Below are positions 19,846-31,724 of a DNA stretch of 64,000 bases, piece by piece. This DNA is from Paragorgia papillata. Taxonomy: Eukaryota > Cnidaria > Anthozoa > Scleralcyonacea > Coralliidae. Location of the stretch: NCBI GenBank assembly GCA_035771165.1, contig JAWNZC010000348.1, positions 3,742,501-3,806,500 on the forward strand. The letters are read 5' to 3'. The position numbers and the translations under genes are program-made. The notes beneath the pieces were generated by a model that searched no databases, was not told the DNA's origin, and saw only the letters and a program-made list of their open reading frames with translations. Numbering within the stretch: position 1 is the stretch's first letter; every line of letters starts with the position of its first letter.

Positions 19846-21660
19846 TTTACGACCGTGAATGGAACTTCGCCGAACTATATTTTGAAACTCGACCGGGGAA
19901 GACACAAACACCAACCGCAAGCAGAAACAAGGTGAGAAACATTTATCTCTCGAATTTCTAATTTCTATGGATTTTGGTAGACATTTCGTGCATTTATAGT
20001 GTTATTCGATTTTTGAATTCCCGTCCCAAACGGTCAACATACAGAGAGCCTAGTAGCCACGCCTCCCTAGCCTAGCCTGCGTGGCAGGCGTTTCTGAGCT
20101 TGCGGGCGGAGAAAGGAACGCACTGCCGCCGTAAGTTCCTATTACAGATAAGCGTTCCGCCCCCATGGATTCTGATTGTACAACTTTAACTAGCAAGATT
20201 GTCCGTTTGAGAGAACCATCATTATTTTCTCTCGAACCAAATATAAATTTGGACAACAGACGATTTGCAACGATCGACTATTACAGTTGTCACATAACTT
20301 TTCGCACGAATTGAATTTAGCTCTAGTCAAAATAATAATTTAAACCTCGAGACTATTTCAGCAAACAAGTACAAAAGCTCGGTACAAACCTTATTTCATG
20401 AGAATTTTAGAGCACCAACAACTTGTAGCGATTTTCCCCAGCAAAATATAATTGTAGAGGCAACATAAGCAAGCCACGCCAATATTTTAAGTCCAGTACG
20501 TATTACTATTATATTACTGGGGTATTAAAATAGAATTCAACACTTTCAATTCCAACTTGAACAATTTGAACTTACTAGTCTAGAAGTAAATTTGGTGGAA
20601 CTACTGAGTCGATATAAATCGACTAAATATTGATGTACGAGCGAAATTTAAATACAAAACCGCGGTCGGACCACTGCTGAATATGTGACACCAGAAAACC
20701 GGCATTTTACTATACCGTCTAGACGCAACGACTTATCAAAACAAACTCGGCCGAGTCGAAGACTGCCGCGAAACATCAATTTAATATTACCAATGTAATG
20801 TGTTCGTATCAATAGGGCAATAAGCAAACAAAATCTGGTCGCACATAAATACAGTATGGCCAAATGTCCTACTAAATTTAGACCAAAATCAAGCAGCATA
20901 GATGTTTTTAACTATTGAATTATATAGCTGGAACTCGACCGACGACCGGCGATTTTATAATGAACGAATGCTATACTTCATATACCTGGATGACACCGCC
21001 CCTTGTTTAACAGAGTTCCGTAAGAAGAAGTATATAGCAACAATCAAATTAGGAGGGAAATCTCCCGAACGCCATTTGTAGGCTTCAGCAATATAGTGAT
21101 AAACTATCCAGAACAGTAACAACAAACGAAGTCTATTGGTAATATCGTATAAAATGTAACGCTGAACCACTAGCGACCCAGCGATAGCGTACGTTCTCTC
21201 CCCACAGTTTTACATATTAGAACGAAGCCACAAACCTTGCCATCTAGAATATTCCAATACATATAGTTTTGCCTAACAAGCAGAATCTCTCATTTGCAAA
21301 CGTATAGTTAAGGTTTATTGTTTCTCCACACGCTTCGAAAACGCTTAAAAAAAGAAACATATCCGTATTCCAGCTTCAATTTGACTACGCTTTGTATGTC
21401 AGTTCCTTGCACTATAAATTTAAAAAGGATCTTGAACGTCCTTGTTTTACATAAGCTTGCGTGTTGCAGCCAATGGCATATTTAGCCGAGATTTTGGAAA
21501 CCAAAAACGCTTTTAAGAATAGAATTACTGCGGCAGGCGTTTCCTTTGCACCCACGACCGCAAACCTCCCGCCCAGCCGAACCAGAACGCCTGCCACGCA
21601 GGCTAGCCTCCCCCCGAAAGTGCTGACGTGTGGTGTACGATTGGGCCGCCTGTGATTAGA
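19846..21660. repeat. Copy of the 13815-14600 repeat, split by a 1.5-kb insertion
   Basis: Bases 19858-20066 match, in reverse orientation, the exon/donor and GTTGACCGTTGGGACGAAT region of 13880-14075. After the insertion the repeat resumes at 21606 with CCCCCCGAAAGTGCTGACGTGTGG and ends at AGGCGGCCCAATC-complement and TCTAAT-complement (about 21659). The exon's splice donor, ACAAG then GTGAGAAAC, is retained. Confidence 0.65.
20073..21605. mobile_element. 1.5-kb non-autonomous element with TAGCCTGCGTGGCAGGCGTT ends
   Basis: The first 20 bases, TAGCCTGCGTGGCAGGCGTT, are exactly complementary to the last 20. GCCTCCC lies just outside both ends (20061-20067 and 21606-21612), consistent with a 7-8 bp target duplication of hAT type, with about 5 bp of uncertainty on the left. 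The interior has no convincing protein. The 20648-20899 and 20955-21170 minus frames are short and without recognisable similarity. Confidence 0.7.
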
Positions 21661-21840
21661 CAAGATATATAGGCAACTCCAGCTCCAACAATTTTGGTAG
21701 AAAAGCTCTAAATTCGCCCAAATATCCAATCGCTCCAAAATTTCACAAAAGCATGTCAGAAAATTGGGCTATAACAACTGATACCCTGCATGCTAATGAA
21801 GAAGGCAAATTGGAGAGGTGCTCGATTTCCAGACAGGTAA
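21661..21840 (+). repeat. Short duplicated segment (partner 31050-31115 plus 31717-31800)
   Basis: Matches CAACTCCRGCTCCRACAATTT, AAAAGCTCTAAATTCGCCC and CATGTCAGAWARTTGGG in the 31-kb region. Here the segment is uninterrupted, so it is the empty site of the element at 31116-31716. Confidence 0.75.
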
Positions 21841-21847
21841 ATAAATA

Positions 21848-21965
21848 AAAAAAAAAAAAAAAATTTTTTATTTTGGGGGGAAAAAAAAAAAAAATTTTTA
21901 ACTACCCCCCCCCCTTTCCCCCCTTCGGTTCGTGGCCCTCCCCCCCCCACCCCCCCCCCCTTTCC
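21848..21965. repeat. Homopolymer-rich low-complexity tract
   Basis: Successive A, T, G, A, T and C runs over about 115 bp, including long C runs near 21905-21960. Length in the assembly is unreliable. It resembles the poly-C cores of the hAT-like elements nearby, but no termini are visible. Confidence 0.7.
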
Positions 21966-22604
21966 AAAATAAACAAACGTATCAGCGTGCACCAGCTTAA
22001 AATAGCGGCCTTATGACTCAAACTGTTTGAATTACCTGTGAAACAATCTACGACCATAGCAGGTCAATTGTCAAATGTGTCAATATGGTAATATAAGAGG
22101 GTAAGATTTTGTCACAGGATAAGTCACATGCATGCAGGAGTCGCATTTTTGCAAACCGGTATAATCAAATCTATTCTTTCACGTGGCATGATTTTTGACG
22201 TTTAATAAAGAAAGGAAATATCGAGAAAAGTAATGAAAAAATAATTCAGAAAAAAATACTACCGATTGATAATGAACCGTTCGTTTGCATGTTTTTTAAC
22301 TGTTTCTCTTTCGCAAATAGTGACACAAGATGTTAGTTTCTATAGTCACTTTTGTACACTATACTGTTGAACTTATTATATAGTGAACTTGAATGAGACT
22401 TTTACAAGCGAGACTTATACAAAGTCTCTCATCGACTCGCTATGGACGAAAGCTGAGCTAACAGATACATGCCCAACATCTAATCATTCGTTTAGCTCAC
22501 AAACAAACTTTATATATGCTTTTGTGGAAGTTTAGCACAATATTTCCGTCGCTGAGTATTATAATATATTTCACCGCTGTTTTCTTCTATCCAGTTTTAG
22601 GCGT

Positions 22605-23330
22605 ATACAGTATATCTTGGTGCAAGTTTATTGGAAATCAGGTAAATTAATTAAGTCACCTGAAATTTTCTTATACACGCAGAGTTTTAAGTGACTTTGT
22701 TATTAACCGTGGACAACCTCAGTGATATTCTAGATTTCCCTATAAACGTCCTTATGCGGTGCGAGGTATGCGGTGGAGTTATTTATATATATCAAACAAA
22801 AATCAATATCAGCTTACTGAAGGCTCAAGTGAGATCTGATACGCGAGAAAAGACCTATCTTTAACGTCAAAAGTTCAGTTTCATGCAAATACGAAGGTGT
22901 CCTTCAAACTTATCTTATCATATCATTTGTTCTTTAAAAGTTTCTGGACCGGTATTTAACTTTTTCCTCAAACAAAGAATTAAAACCGCCAATCACGAAA
23001 GTGAAGATTATTCATAGTTTTAGTATTTTTTGCAGATAATATCCGTAGCTATAGACCTTATTCAAAAATGGCCGCCGAATTAAAATTCTTTTATATACAT
23101 ATAAATTAGCCCTTATGAACTCGTTTTCATGTGGGAAATTCAGCAGAATTTTTACTTTAAAATGAGGTCATAAGGTCTAATTTATATGCACATAAAATAA
23201 TTCTAATTCGGCGGCCATTTTTGAAAAGGTCTATATAGTGAAGAAGAAAAGTCAGTTTTAACCGTACTAAAATAAATACAAACTATACAACTTTATAACG
23301 TAAAAAAACACTGATAACACTTATATACAG
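22605..23330. repeat. Segmental duplication, copy A (partner 38870-39840)
   Basis: Shared blocks in the same orientation include CCTATAAASGTCCTTATGC, GCGAGGTATGCGGTGGAGTT, CAAATACGAAGGTGTCCTTC and CTTTATAACGTAAAA. Copy A contains the TATA-flanked palindrome at 23054-23231 but lacks the 355-bp TTAA element of copy B. No coding sequence is seen in either copy. Confidence 0.88.
23054..23231. mobile_element. Palindromic MITE with TATA target duplication (178 bp)
   Basis: TATA flanks at 23050-23053 and 23232-23235. The arms begin GACCTTATTCAAAAATGG and pair over about 70 bp with the complement, sharing AATGGCCGCCGAATT. Copy B of the surrounding duplication reads straight through (GCTATATAGTG near 39760) with one TATA, so the boundaries are confirmed by an empty site. 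Confidence 0.92.
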
Positions 23331-23339
23331 TATAGTTTT

Positions 23340-23680
23340 GTCTTGAGGACAACATAATGTAAATTGAAAATATTTCATCCGTTGGGGGGGGGGGTGGGGG
23401 GGGGGGGGGGGGGGGTGGGGGGTGGGGGCGGGGGCAGGTATGAGTCTTCATAACCCTCGACCTGAAGCTAAAATATTAAGTTTCCAGATGAACAAGGTAT
23501 TGACTACCATATTACGCTTTCTTGTGAGATAGTCCAAACTTTTTGGAATCTTTCTGGGCAGAGGTCTAAATATTGCAAACAGTAATGGACACCAATTGTA
23601 AACAAACAAACTGCTGTACATTAATAAAGAATACAGAAACCCGCTCTGCCGGTTACAGGTACTGATACATAGCACTAAAA
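23340..23680 (-). pseudogene. Protease-like domain relic, copy 1 (C-terminal part)
   Basis: The minus-strand DNA from about 23650 to 23460 is closely similar to 41255-41415 (same order, scattered substitutions and small indels). The translation contains TIGV/H and AIFRPLP, then a degraded form of the FDSHSR-type His box: SLDYLTRKRN, where copy 2 has SLDPHSRN. The catalytic His is therefore lost. The 3' flank (GAAATATTTTCAATTTACAT and CCTCAAGACA on minus, 23335-23395) also matches 41430-41480, with a long G run (23384-23416) inserted. Homology stops upstream near 23660. I infer a dead fragment of the element described at 61500-63036. Confidence 0.7.
23384..23434. repeat. Poly-G tract
   Basis: About 50 bases almost entirely G with a few T, C and A. 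Likely polymorphic and assembly-sensitive. It interrupts the 3' flank of the protease-like relic. Confidence 0.9.
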
Positions 23681-23699
23681 GTATTCGGAATTGATGTTT

Positions 23700-26600
23700 G
23701 ATTTGTTGGAAGTATATTTACCATCCAGCTATAGCACATTTATGTTTCTTGTCCACAAACGTTATTGGATTTGTGGAAATTTTAATTGTTTGTATCTGTC
23801 GATATTATACTCAAACGGGCAATATTCGAATCTGCCTGTCCTCGACCCCTCGTTTGACTTTGAGGTTGTACTATAAGAGGAGATTTTTTTAGATTTATCG
23901 AGAAACTGGCGCTCAAATAAATACCGTGATCCTTTTGCGATAAAAACATCAAATTTCTTGTTCTTGTTTTTGAACATCGGCGGGTGAAGCGCTGTAATTT
24001 TGATTGGACTTTTGGGCTTATTGATCTAATAAAAAAAACTTACTCATTGTTACATGTAATACTTGAAATGTTGTCCCTTCAATACAATTTCGTCCACTGG
24101 AAGTTTGGTGCAACACATCTTCAACAGGCGCCTTTTAAAACGGCAACAACGTGCTTCATTAAGAATTTTATGGGGTTATGTTTCGACAGCAGAAAAGGCA
24201 CAACAGGTTAAGTAGAAATATTTCACTTAGTTATTTGTGTTTACAAGAGGATTAGATTTCTTGAAAAAAAAATATATTGGGTAGGAACATAATATTAGTA
24301 AGCTTTGTGTCGTATCTGCATCAGTTTGATATTAGATCGCACATAATTAACCTTTACGCCCCGTTTCAAGTGGATAGACATGTGGTAGTTTGACTATTGA
24401 AAACCAAAATTTTGATTGGTTCCAACAATGTTTTGTTCAGAATTCACTTTGAAATATGATGTTGAGCTCAATAATGCTGTATTGTTTGTGAAGAAGGGTT
24501 GTCATATTTCCAGAATAAGCTGAATCAATGCATGGATTGAGGATTTTTTTTGACGATTAACCGTTTAACTTTTAGTCTTGAAACTTTGTTATTGTATTGC
24601 CATAAAATTCGTACCAACTAACCAAGTAGAGATATTCAGAAATAGGAGATATTTTTTACCTTAAAACTAATTGGCAACACCGTGAACGTTATGGTACATT
24701 ACATTTCGATCGCGATGTTTAAAACCATCGTTGTTTTAAAAAAAAATAAGCGGATGGTCCTCCGCAATATTTTTAAAGTAAATATTAACAGTTTTTTGCA
24801 TGTTCATCATTTTATTTTAAAAATGGACCACCTAATTGCTTTTCTTGGTTTATAAAATATTTTAATTAAATGACTAACACTCTGATAGGTTTTGCTTACT
24901 ATGTAGTATTTAAAAAAGCAAGTATTTTAATAGAATGTCATGCCAAAATCTAATAGAAAATCCAGAAAAATAATTATCAAGAGGTTTTTTTGTAATGAAA
25001 GGTTGCCCAGTTCCTTGCCAAATGAGGGTCCAAAAAATTTGTTTTTGTGGGCATTACTTAAAATGTAAAAAATATCTCTTAATTTGGAAATTGCACACCA
25101 CGATGGTACCCTTTTATCTTCTAGTTTAAATTACTACGTCTCATCTCGCAAAATACAAATGATTTAACAGAAATTTTAAGGGGATGGGTCCTCGCCTAGA
25201 AGTTGAGCATTTTTGTACCGCTATCTGGTTTTGTGGACTGTAAATTCTTTTGAATTTAAGGTGGCAATGCGAGGTTTTATTTCTAAAGCAAAGATTATAG
25301 AAAACATTGGAAAACATGTTGCAGTAATGTGGGGCAGAATGAATGTTGTTAGAAATCAATTCATACTACCGTAGTACTGTGCCAATAGAAACATAAATAT
25401 GTAAGGCTGCAGATGGTTATCAATAGGCAGGTGTAAGAAATAAAGGGCATGTTTATATGAAGGGGCAATTAAGTGACTCGAGCTAAGCAAATTACGTTGA
25501 AAAGGTAAGATCTCAGCTGGTATTAAAAGATTAAGGTTTCCACAGCTATGCTGTTTAAATGAAATATATAAATTATAAACTATATAGACGGTATTAATAA
25601 TCAGATATAAGTATTAAACTATTTTATGTTAACTTATGGACTCGGGTATGGGTAACATGACTACAAAAGCCTGGGCTTTAAAAATGATTTTTTTTTATAA
25701 ATTGGTTCACTTCATCTTAAAATTTCAATATATATAATTTGCTTTTTTTAGATTTTTGTGGCTATGCCTAACTCTGACCCAATATAGTCACAACGCTGCC
25801 AATATTTATGGAGTACGTATACTCGTATACTGGCTTGTAACTGGAGTTGGGAGCTAGTCTTAGAACAGTAATAAATTTAGTAAAATCGATCAGCATAGAT
25901 CTAAAACTTGAAAGTTAATATAGGTGAAATTTTTTGTAATCAGCTTTTTGGTGATATTGGATTTTTTGAGAGGTGTAATTCTTTCAGCTTACAACACATA
26001 TACGAATATTGTAAACATGTTTATCAATTAATCCAGCTATTGGAGTGGGTGGTATTGATGTTTTTGCCTTGGTTTTATTACCTAAACAAATTTCCTTTCT
26101 TTCCCTTCCCTAGCTTCCCCCAACAACCAGCAATGTTTGAATCTGTCTGCCAACTTTTGTGCATTTTTTTTTTTTTTGTGGCTTGACCACAACTGTACTG
26201 TCCTATAGCGTCAGGGAAGGGGAACCTACATCATATTGTAACCTGGTAGTAATAGCACAAAATCAGATGGGCAGACAGGGGGGAGGGGGGGGAGGCTGGG
26301 CAAAAAGGTGGGATTTGAAATTTTTTTAAAATGAAGTGTTCAAAAGCACAAACCGTGTGGGGGCCGACAATTATGATACAAATGTAGGCAAATTGCACCA
26401 TCTCCCCACCTTAGGTAGGAACATTTGGAAAAATTTCCTTTCAAATATTTCTAAATGTCCACCACAACCCTGGGGTCAGACGTTCAAATAGCAAATGCTG
26501 ATAGGGTGGGGATACAAGACGTTTTACCATAAATCGCCCACCCTTTGCCTGTCCTCCCCCCTCCCACCCCCCCCCGCCCTTGGGCTTAAGAACACGTGAT

Positions 26601-27300
26601 TTCGTGCATATAAGAGTCAAAGTGGGTCCCAATACAGTTTTTGAAACATGGCCTGTTGAGTTTCTATTAAGATTATTTCTATAACAATTCAAACATGCTT
26701 CTTTAAATTAACAATTTTTTATATACTACTGATGTAGTGCATGTATAAGTATAATAATTATAAATAATATAACATTATAAATTTCTTACTTATAGCATTA
26801 ATTAAATGTGCCCCATTTTCTTCCTTTTTACACTGGCCTTGACGCTAACTGTCTATGACCACAAAAAAAATAAAGAACTTGTTGGTAAGCTTTTATAAGT
26901 GTATAACAAACGCGTATTTTTTACTTTGCGCAAGTTTATTTAAAATTCTTGGGGTTTTTTTGTCACAAGATTACTCGACTATCTATGGCAACTGCCACAA
27001 GTACTAAGTTGTTTCGCGCTCTCTTTTAAGTCCACCACTGACCGTCTTCCCCGTGTATGCAAAAATCCTAGCTTTGTCATCGCTGTTATTTCCTCACCAG
27101 TCCTGCTTTATGTTTAAAAACAACGGTATATCGCTACTAGATAATGTTTATCCAATTTTCTACTTTAACAAGTTCGCTGGCAATGGCGGCAGCGTATGAC
27201 AAATGGGTTAGCCTTCATAAAATTATAGCCTTCGTAGTGAATACGTAGAATATTAAATAAGATGGCAATACGTTTTATACAACTAGAAAATTTTTAACAT
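23700..27300. other. AT-rich intergenic stretch, no gene recognised
   Basis: No open frame here shows a recognisable family or splice context. G-rich and C-rich patches at 26276-26310 and 26545-26582 flank about 250 bp and may be ends of a GGGG/CCCC-rich non-autonomous element like those at 32804 and 48340, but no TIR or target duplication was found. A 38-bp stretch at 23870 (AAGAGGAGATTTTTTTAGA) resembles the minus strand at about 27505-27540. Confidence 0.4.
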
Positions 27301-27321
27301 AACACACAAGAAAGTACTTAC

Positions 27322-27578
27322 CCTATCAGAGTTCTCTGGTTTTTTTTTCTGAGTATTTTAGTTTTGTTTCTTTCAAGGGAATTTTCCTCTGAATTTCCTA
27401 AAATATCTCCACTCCTTGAAAACGGGTTTTTTAACCCCGGATATTTATCCCAATTGTATGGACAAAGCCTGGTTACAAATTTTTGAGCGGTTTTGACGAA
27501 AATTTCTCGATAGTCTAAAAAATCTCCTCTTAAATACAAATATTCGATCAACAACAATTCTTCGATCGACGAACTCAT
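27322..27578 (-). CDS. Candidate first coding exon, unknown protein
   Basis: A minus-strand frame starts at the ATG at 27578 (SSSIEELLLIEYLYLRGDF) and runs 86 residues without a stop. It meets a consensus splice donor, GG then GTAAGTAC, at 27322. The product is acidic then basic (ERNKTKILRKKNQR at the end), soluble, with no signal peptide or motif I can name. Start context plus donor support a real exon or the first exon of a domesticated or relic transposase. No matching downstream exon was recognised toward 24 kb. Function unknown. Confidence 0.4.
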
Positions 27579-27579
27579 C

Positions 27580-28079
27580 AAAATATTCCAAAATTATTGG
27601 TGTCACGTGACCAGCCTTTGCCAAGGGCTGTGCCAAGCAGCCTGGTTACCAGGCCTCTCTTTTTAACACGAGCATGTCTTTAATAAAATATTTTCAAGTT
27701 CTGTTTATCAGTTTATCATCCTTCGTCGCCTTCGGCTTCATTTCTGGCGATTGACGGCAACTGTCGTAAATTTTGAAATATATCTAATTTACCACTCGAT
27801 TTTAACGTTACCGGACTTGCAACAACCTTGACGTTTATAAGACAAACCGAATCAACCCTGATCCCCCACCCCCAGGACGGGCGAAAGCTCAAATCATCCA
27901 CGTGACCTAAATAACGCCAAAGAATCGTGGAGTATTTGGGAATCACGTGGACCGAAGCCTTTGCCAGCGTCTTCCCTCCTCTCCGATCCCATTTTGAAAG
28001 CAGAGAAGCACCCTGTGTATGGAGGTTTGAGGACCAGCAATGATCAACTCGCCCGCAATCCTGCGCAGTAGATTAACAA
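27580..28079. other. Unassigned intergenic DNA
   Basis: CACGTGA-type hexamers occur near 27603, 27898 and 27940 and could be E-boxes upstream of the candidate exon, but nothing decisive is visible. Confidence 0.35.
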
Positions 28080-29951
28080 AAAAGTACATACACGCAGCCT
28101 TATAAAGCGTGCTTTGTGGAATATAAAGTACACTAAAAACTAAGTATTATACACCTTGTTGACTGGGCGCCGAGGGAAAACCAATTCCGAGTTTTACGGA
28201 CCCGAAGGCTTCCAATGTCACCCGAGGGCTTTAGCCCAAGGGTGGACTATTGAAACCCTAAGGGAATATAGAACTCGGATGTTCTCGAGGCAAAAGTCAA
28301 CAAGCGATTTGTTTATATACCAAAGACTTTTAAAATAGCAAAATACCAAACTTACGTCGAAAACTTGAAAAAGGCAAAAACAACCTTTACCAAAGCACAT
28401 TCGAATTGTCCTTCGTATTTTCAATTTCAACTGAACCAAATACACCAGACATCAACCAAGTACAAAGAACAAACAGCTTTGAAATGTATCCAGATTTTCT
28501 TCAGAACCTTCTTTGAAGATATGTATAAGAGATTCTTTCCTTTGGAAAATGGACTATGTCGTACCAAACAAGCTCGAAACAGCTCTTGTTTTTCAAAAGT
28601 GTTTCCGACAAGTACAGAAGTTCTTGGAATTTGATGCAATAATCATTGTGTATTCACAGTGAACCAACGCATGATTAAAGCTGACTAGCGTCCAGAAGGG
28701 AAATCAATTGTCACTGATTTCCTTCTTCGTTGTTAGACGTCAAGATGAAACAGTGCGAATGTTTTCCCCTCGGCAGAAAGAAACCATATGAAGATAGTTG
28801 AACAACACGTCACCATGATTTGACCAATAGGATTTCATCTTTGGCAAACGAAAGTCTTTGGGATATAACAATACTCATTGTTGACGTTTTGGAAGAAAAA
28901 TTTAATTTCACACGTCATTGTTGACGCCCGCTGAGGCACTGATCGACTACTGACAAGTATATATGTTTTCCTATTACACAATTGACGCGGTTGTCTTTGT
29001 TATTCATAACCCTTTATTTCGCATAATTACTTCACTCTCTGAAAGCCCGGGGAGGGAATTTGATATTCAGCAGGGAAGAGCGGGGCTGACTAATTGAATT
29101 GAATATCCACATTACGTATTCAAAGGCTGCTGAATGAGAAACCTTCCAGCGTAAAACCAGTTTCAAGAAGAGGCCATTTGATCAGGGTTTTTAACTTTTG
29201 GTGTATATCGAAACAAAAAATGCAACGAATATTATATATTTGGCTACATTTTGTTCATAACAATCCAGTTGAAAAAGGCATGCATGCTCTGCGCGCACGC
29301 GTTTTGTTTAATATCCAGGGCTTGGCTAAAAAAGGGCACTTCTTCGCCAAATTATTGGGGGGGTAAATACCCCCCTACCCCCCCCCCCCCCCCGGTCGCG
29401 CCGGCCCTGCGTTCAAGAAAGGTATTCTGAGTTAACCCGCTTAAACCTTCATCGCTGCTGTACGCTATTTCGTTACGTTTTCACAGCTCTGCGAGTACGA
29501 CAAGAAAACTTTCGAGCACAACACGCCCCGATCAAATTCAAGGTCATATCTAAATTATCGAACAATTATTTGTTCTCTATCGTAAATCAAATATCCATCA
29601 TCCAAACACCTTACAATTGACTCCAAATCAAATAAAAACTACGCAAAAACAGCGTTCTTAAGGTCTTTGTGTAAAAACCTTGTGAATATCGTGTAATAAG
29701 TCAGTGCGGCCCCTCGGGCTGTATTTGGCTAAACTGCTATAATCTGTTCTCGGTGATTAACTCTTACTAATTTTCCAAGCTATGTAGTTATTATGTCGAA
29801 TGTCTGTGTCGTTAGGAAAGTGCTATGCCCCCCACTACGTTTCGATAAACTTAAGGAGTTATAATTATAACAGCCATTCAGTTTTCCCTGACTGCTGTAT
29901 TGCTGTACGTATATATGGGATTAACGTACTATATATAGTTACACAACAACG

Positions 29952-30061
29952 GGTAATAATTCCATGTCCTACATAACCCAAGTACTTCATGAAAGCCTTA
30001 CCCCAACACACAACCTAACCTAAGGTGGCAATTCGTGTAAATAGGACATGGACGTATAACC
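29952..30061. mobile_element. hAT-type MITE 'GGTWATA', copy 1 (110 bp)
   Basis: The 8-bp target duplication CAACAACG lies at 29944-29951 and 30062-30069. The ends GGTAATAATTCCATGTCCTA and TAGGACATGGACGTATAACC are inverted. Two more copies, with different octamer duplications, are at 35019-35129 and 47518-47628. Confidence 0.95.
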
Positions 30062-30172
30062 CAACAACGCGCCGTTTGAAGAGGTTAATTATCTTCTCAA
30101 CTATAATCATATATGAAGTATAGTACACCACATCAGTCGTCACACTGAGTCGCTGGATACTGAAACTATTAA

Positions 30173-30265
30173 CTCTTTCCTGTCCGAATTGGTCTTTAGT
30201 ATTTTATTCTGGCTAACACCAGACGATTTTATTCACCTCTGGAGAAGCCCTCGGACAAGAATGAG
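30173..30265. mobile_element. TTAA-target MITE, intact copy (93 bp)
   Basis: TTAA flanks at 30169-30172 and 30266-30269. The ends CTCTTTCCTGTCCGA and TCGGACAAGAATGAG are inverted. The paralogous copy A at about 12657 reads GAAACTATTAAACCTGC with a single TTAA, which is the empty site. Other copies are the split one at 9885-11342 and a fragment at about 32397-32445. Confidence 0.95.
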
Positions 30266-31115
30266 TTAAACCTGCACTCATGGACTCAGTAAACTAAGCA
30301 ATAATCTTTGACTTTGTTTTAAGTAACTTTATGTTCTTGTTTATCATATCCAGTGACGGTGACCACTATATATAATTATTCTTGTATGACTTTTAAATTA
30401 TTCTTTAGCCGCAGTTTCATTTCAGCAATCGACAGAACTGAACAATCCAAAATAAAACAGTTCTATTATAGTAACTTAATAATTCTCTTGTACTAAAGCT
30501 ATACACTGTATATCTGCGATTGACGACGTTGAACTCGTGTTTTGTTGAAGCATCGTGTTGTATAAACTAAGCAGCCGGTTGAAGCATATTGAAGCAAACA
30601 CTTTAATAAGTTCTAAACTGATATACTACAGTAATATATATATATAAGGTATAGCTATAGTACAAATAATTACCTTCAAATACCACATTGTTGATTTGAA
30701 AAAAGAAGTTCTCTCGTTCGCATTTGTTGCTTTTGTCTTTTAGCTTTCCCAAAGATTTATTCAGCGTAAAATATTGGTATCAACAAAGAAATATCATACT
30801 CAAAAGTTTAATTTAAAATGCCATAGAAACGAAATCTGACGTCACAAGCTAAGGTTACCATATGGACAAATTTCCGCTTTGCATGGAGCGTTCAGTCAAT
30901 ATTGATCAGTTTTTTCGATGTTGCAACGTTGATTATGAAACATCAAATTTTGCAAGCTCGTATTATGAAACACCATATTATGCAACATGGTATTTTGAAA
31001 CATCAAATTTACAGCACGGCAGCTTTGAATTCATGTGAACACCACTGATAATTATATAGACAAGGTTATGCAACTCCGGCTCCGACAATTTCGACAGAAA
31101 AGCTCTAAATTCGCC

Positions 31116-31716
31116 CAGGCAGCACAAAAGTTACCGGGAAATCAGATGAAAAGGGCGCCTGACCGCATGTGAAGCCCGAATGTCCTGGCAGGGGCATGCT
31201 GTTTTGGTCTATAGGGAATTTTAAGAAACATATAGGGAACATTTTCAGCACAATTAACAATAAGACAAGAATCTTTGGGGTTGAAGTTGCCATATTAATG
31301 TATTCCTTGTATCGCAATAGAAATTTCGGCGTCGAAAAATTGTATATGGAGTTCGTTTTTTGGGAAGCACATTGTATATTTACCCCACACGCAGATTACA
31401 ATTCTACTATACGCAAATTAACTACACTTAGACTTTCAATACAGTTTTAAATTTATACCCGAAAAATTACATGTGCATGGTTACATCTTATGAAGGGGGA
31501 TAAAAAAGAAGAGAACATGATACAGATAAAGTAGTTTAGAGAATACAGATCATTTACGACTAGTAGCCTAGCGACTAGTAAGTACTGTATTTCATAAGAT
31601 TTCCTTATATATGAGCTTTGTATTTTGTAAAAGTCGGGGGCGCCTGAAACAGGAAATTAAACCAAGGGGGCGCACCGGGAAATTTCCCGGTATCCCGGTG
31701 GGCCAGTCCGCCTCTG
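31116..31716. mobile_element. hAT-like non-autonomous element (601 bp)
   Basis: The 8-bp duplication AATTCGCC lies at 31108-31115 and 31717-31724. The ends are CAGGCAGC and GCCTCTG (CAGAGGC-type), imperfect TIRs typical of hAT. ACCGGGAAAT motifs lie near both ends. The uninterrupted partner segment at 21661-21840 provides the empty site. Small frames inside (31169-31450, plus) have no recognisable similarity. Confidence 0.88.
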
Positions 31717-31724
31717 AATTCGCC

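Larger units (their letters stand above)
28080..31030. repeat. Segmental duplication, copy B (partner 12240-13470)
   Basis: Same order and orientation as copy A but longer, because of extra sequence at about 28150-28872 and 28985-29765 plus two delimited MITEs (29952-30061, 30173-30265). No gene is recognised in the extra blocks. A poly-C tract lies at 29375-29393. Tandem TATA at about 30634 corresponds to the longer (TA)n in copy A. Confidence 0.85.

Noticed and set aside
21412..21738. 108-residue minus frame at the end of the 1.5-kb element
   Set aside because: It crosses the element's TIR and the flanking repeat, so it cannot be one ancestral protein.
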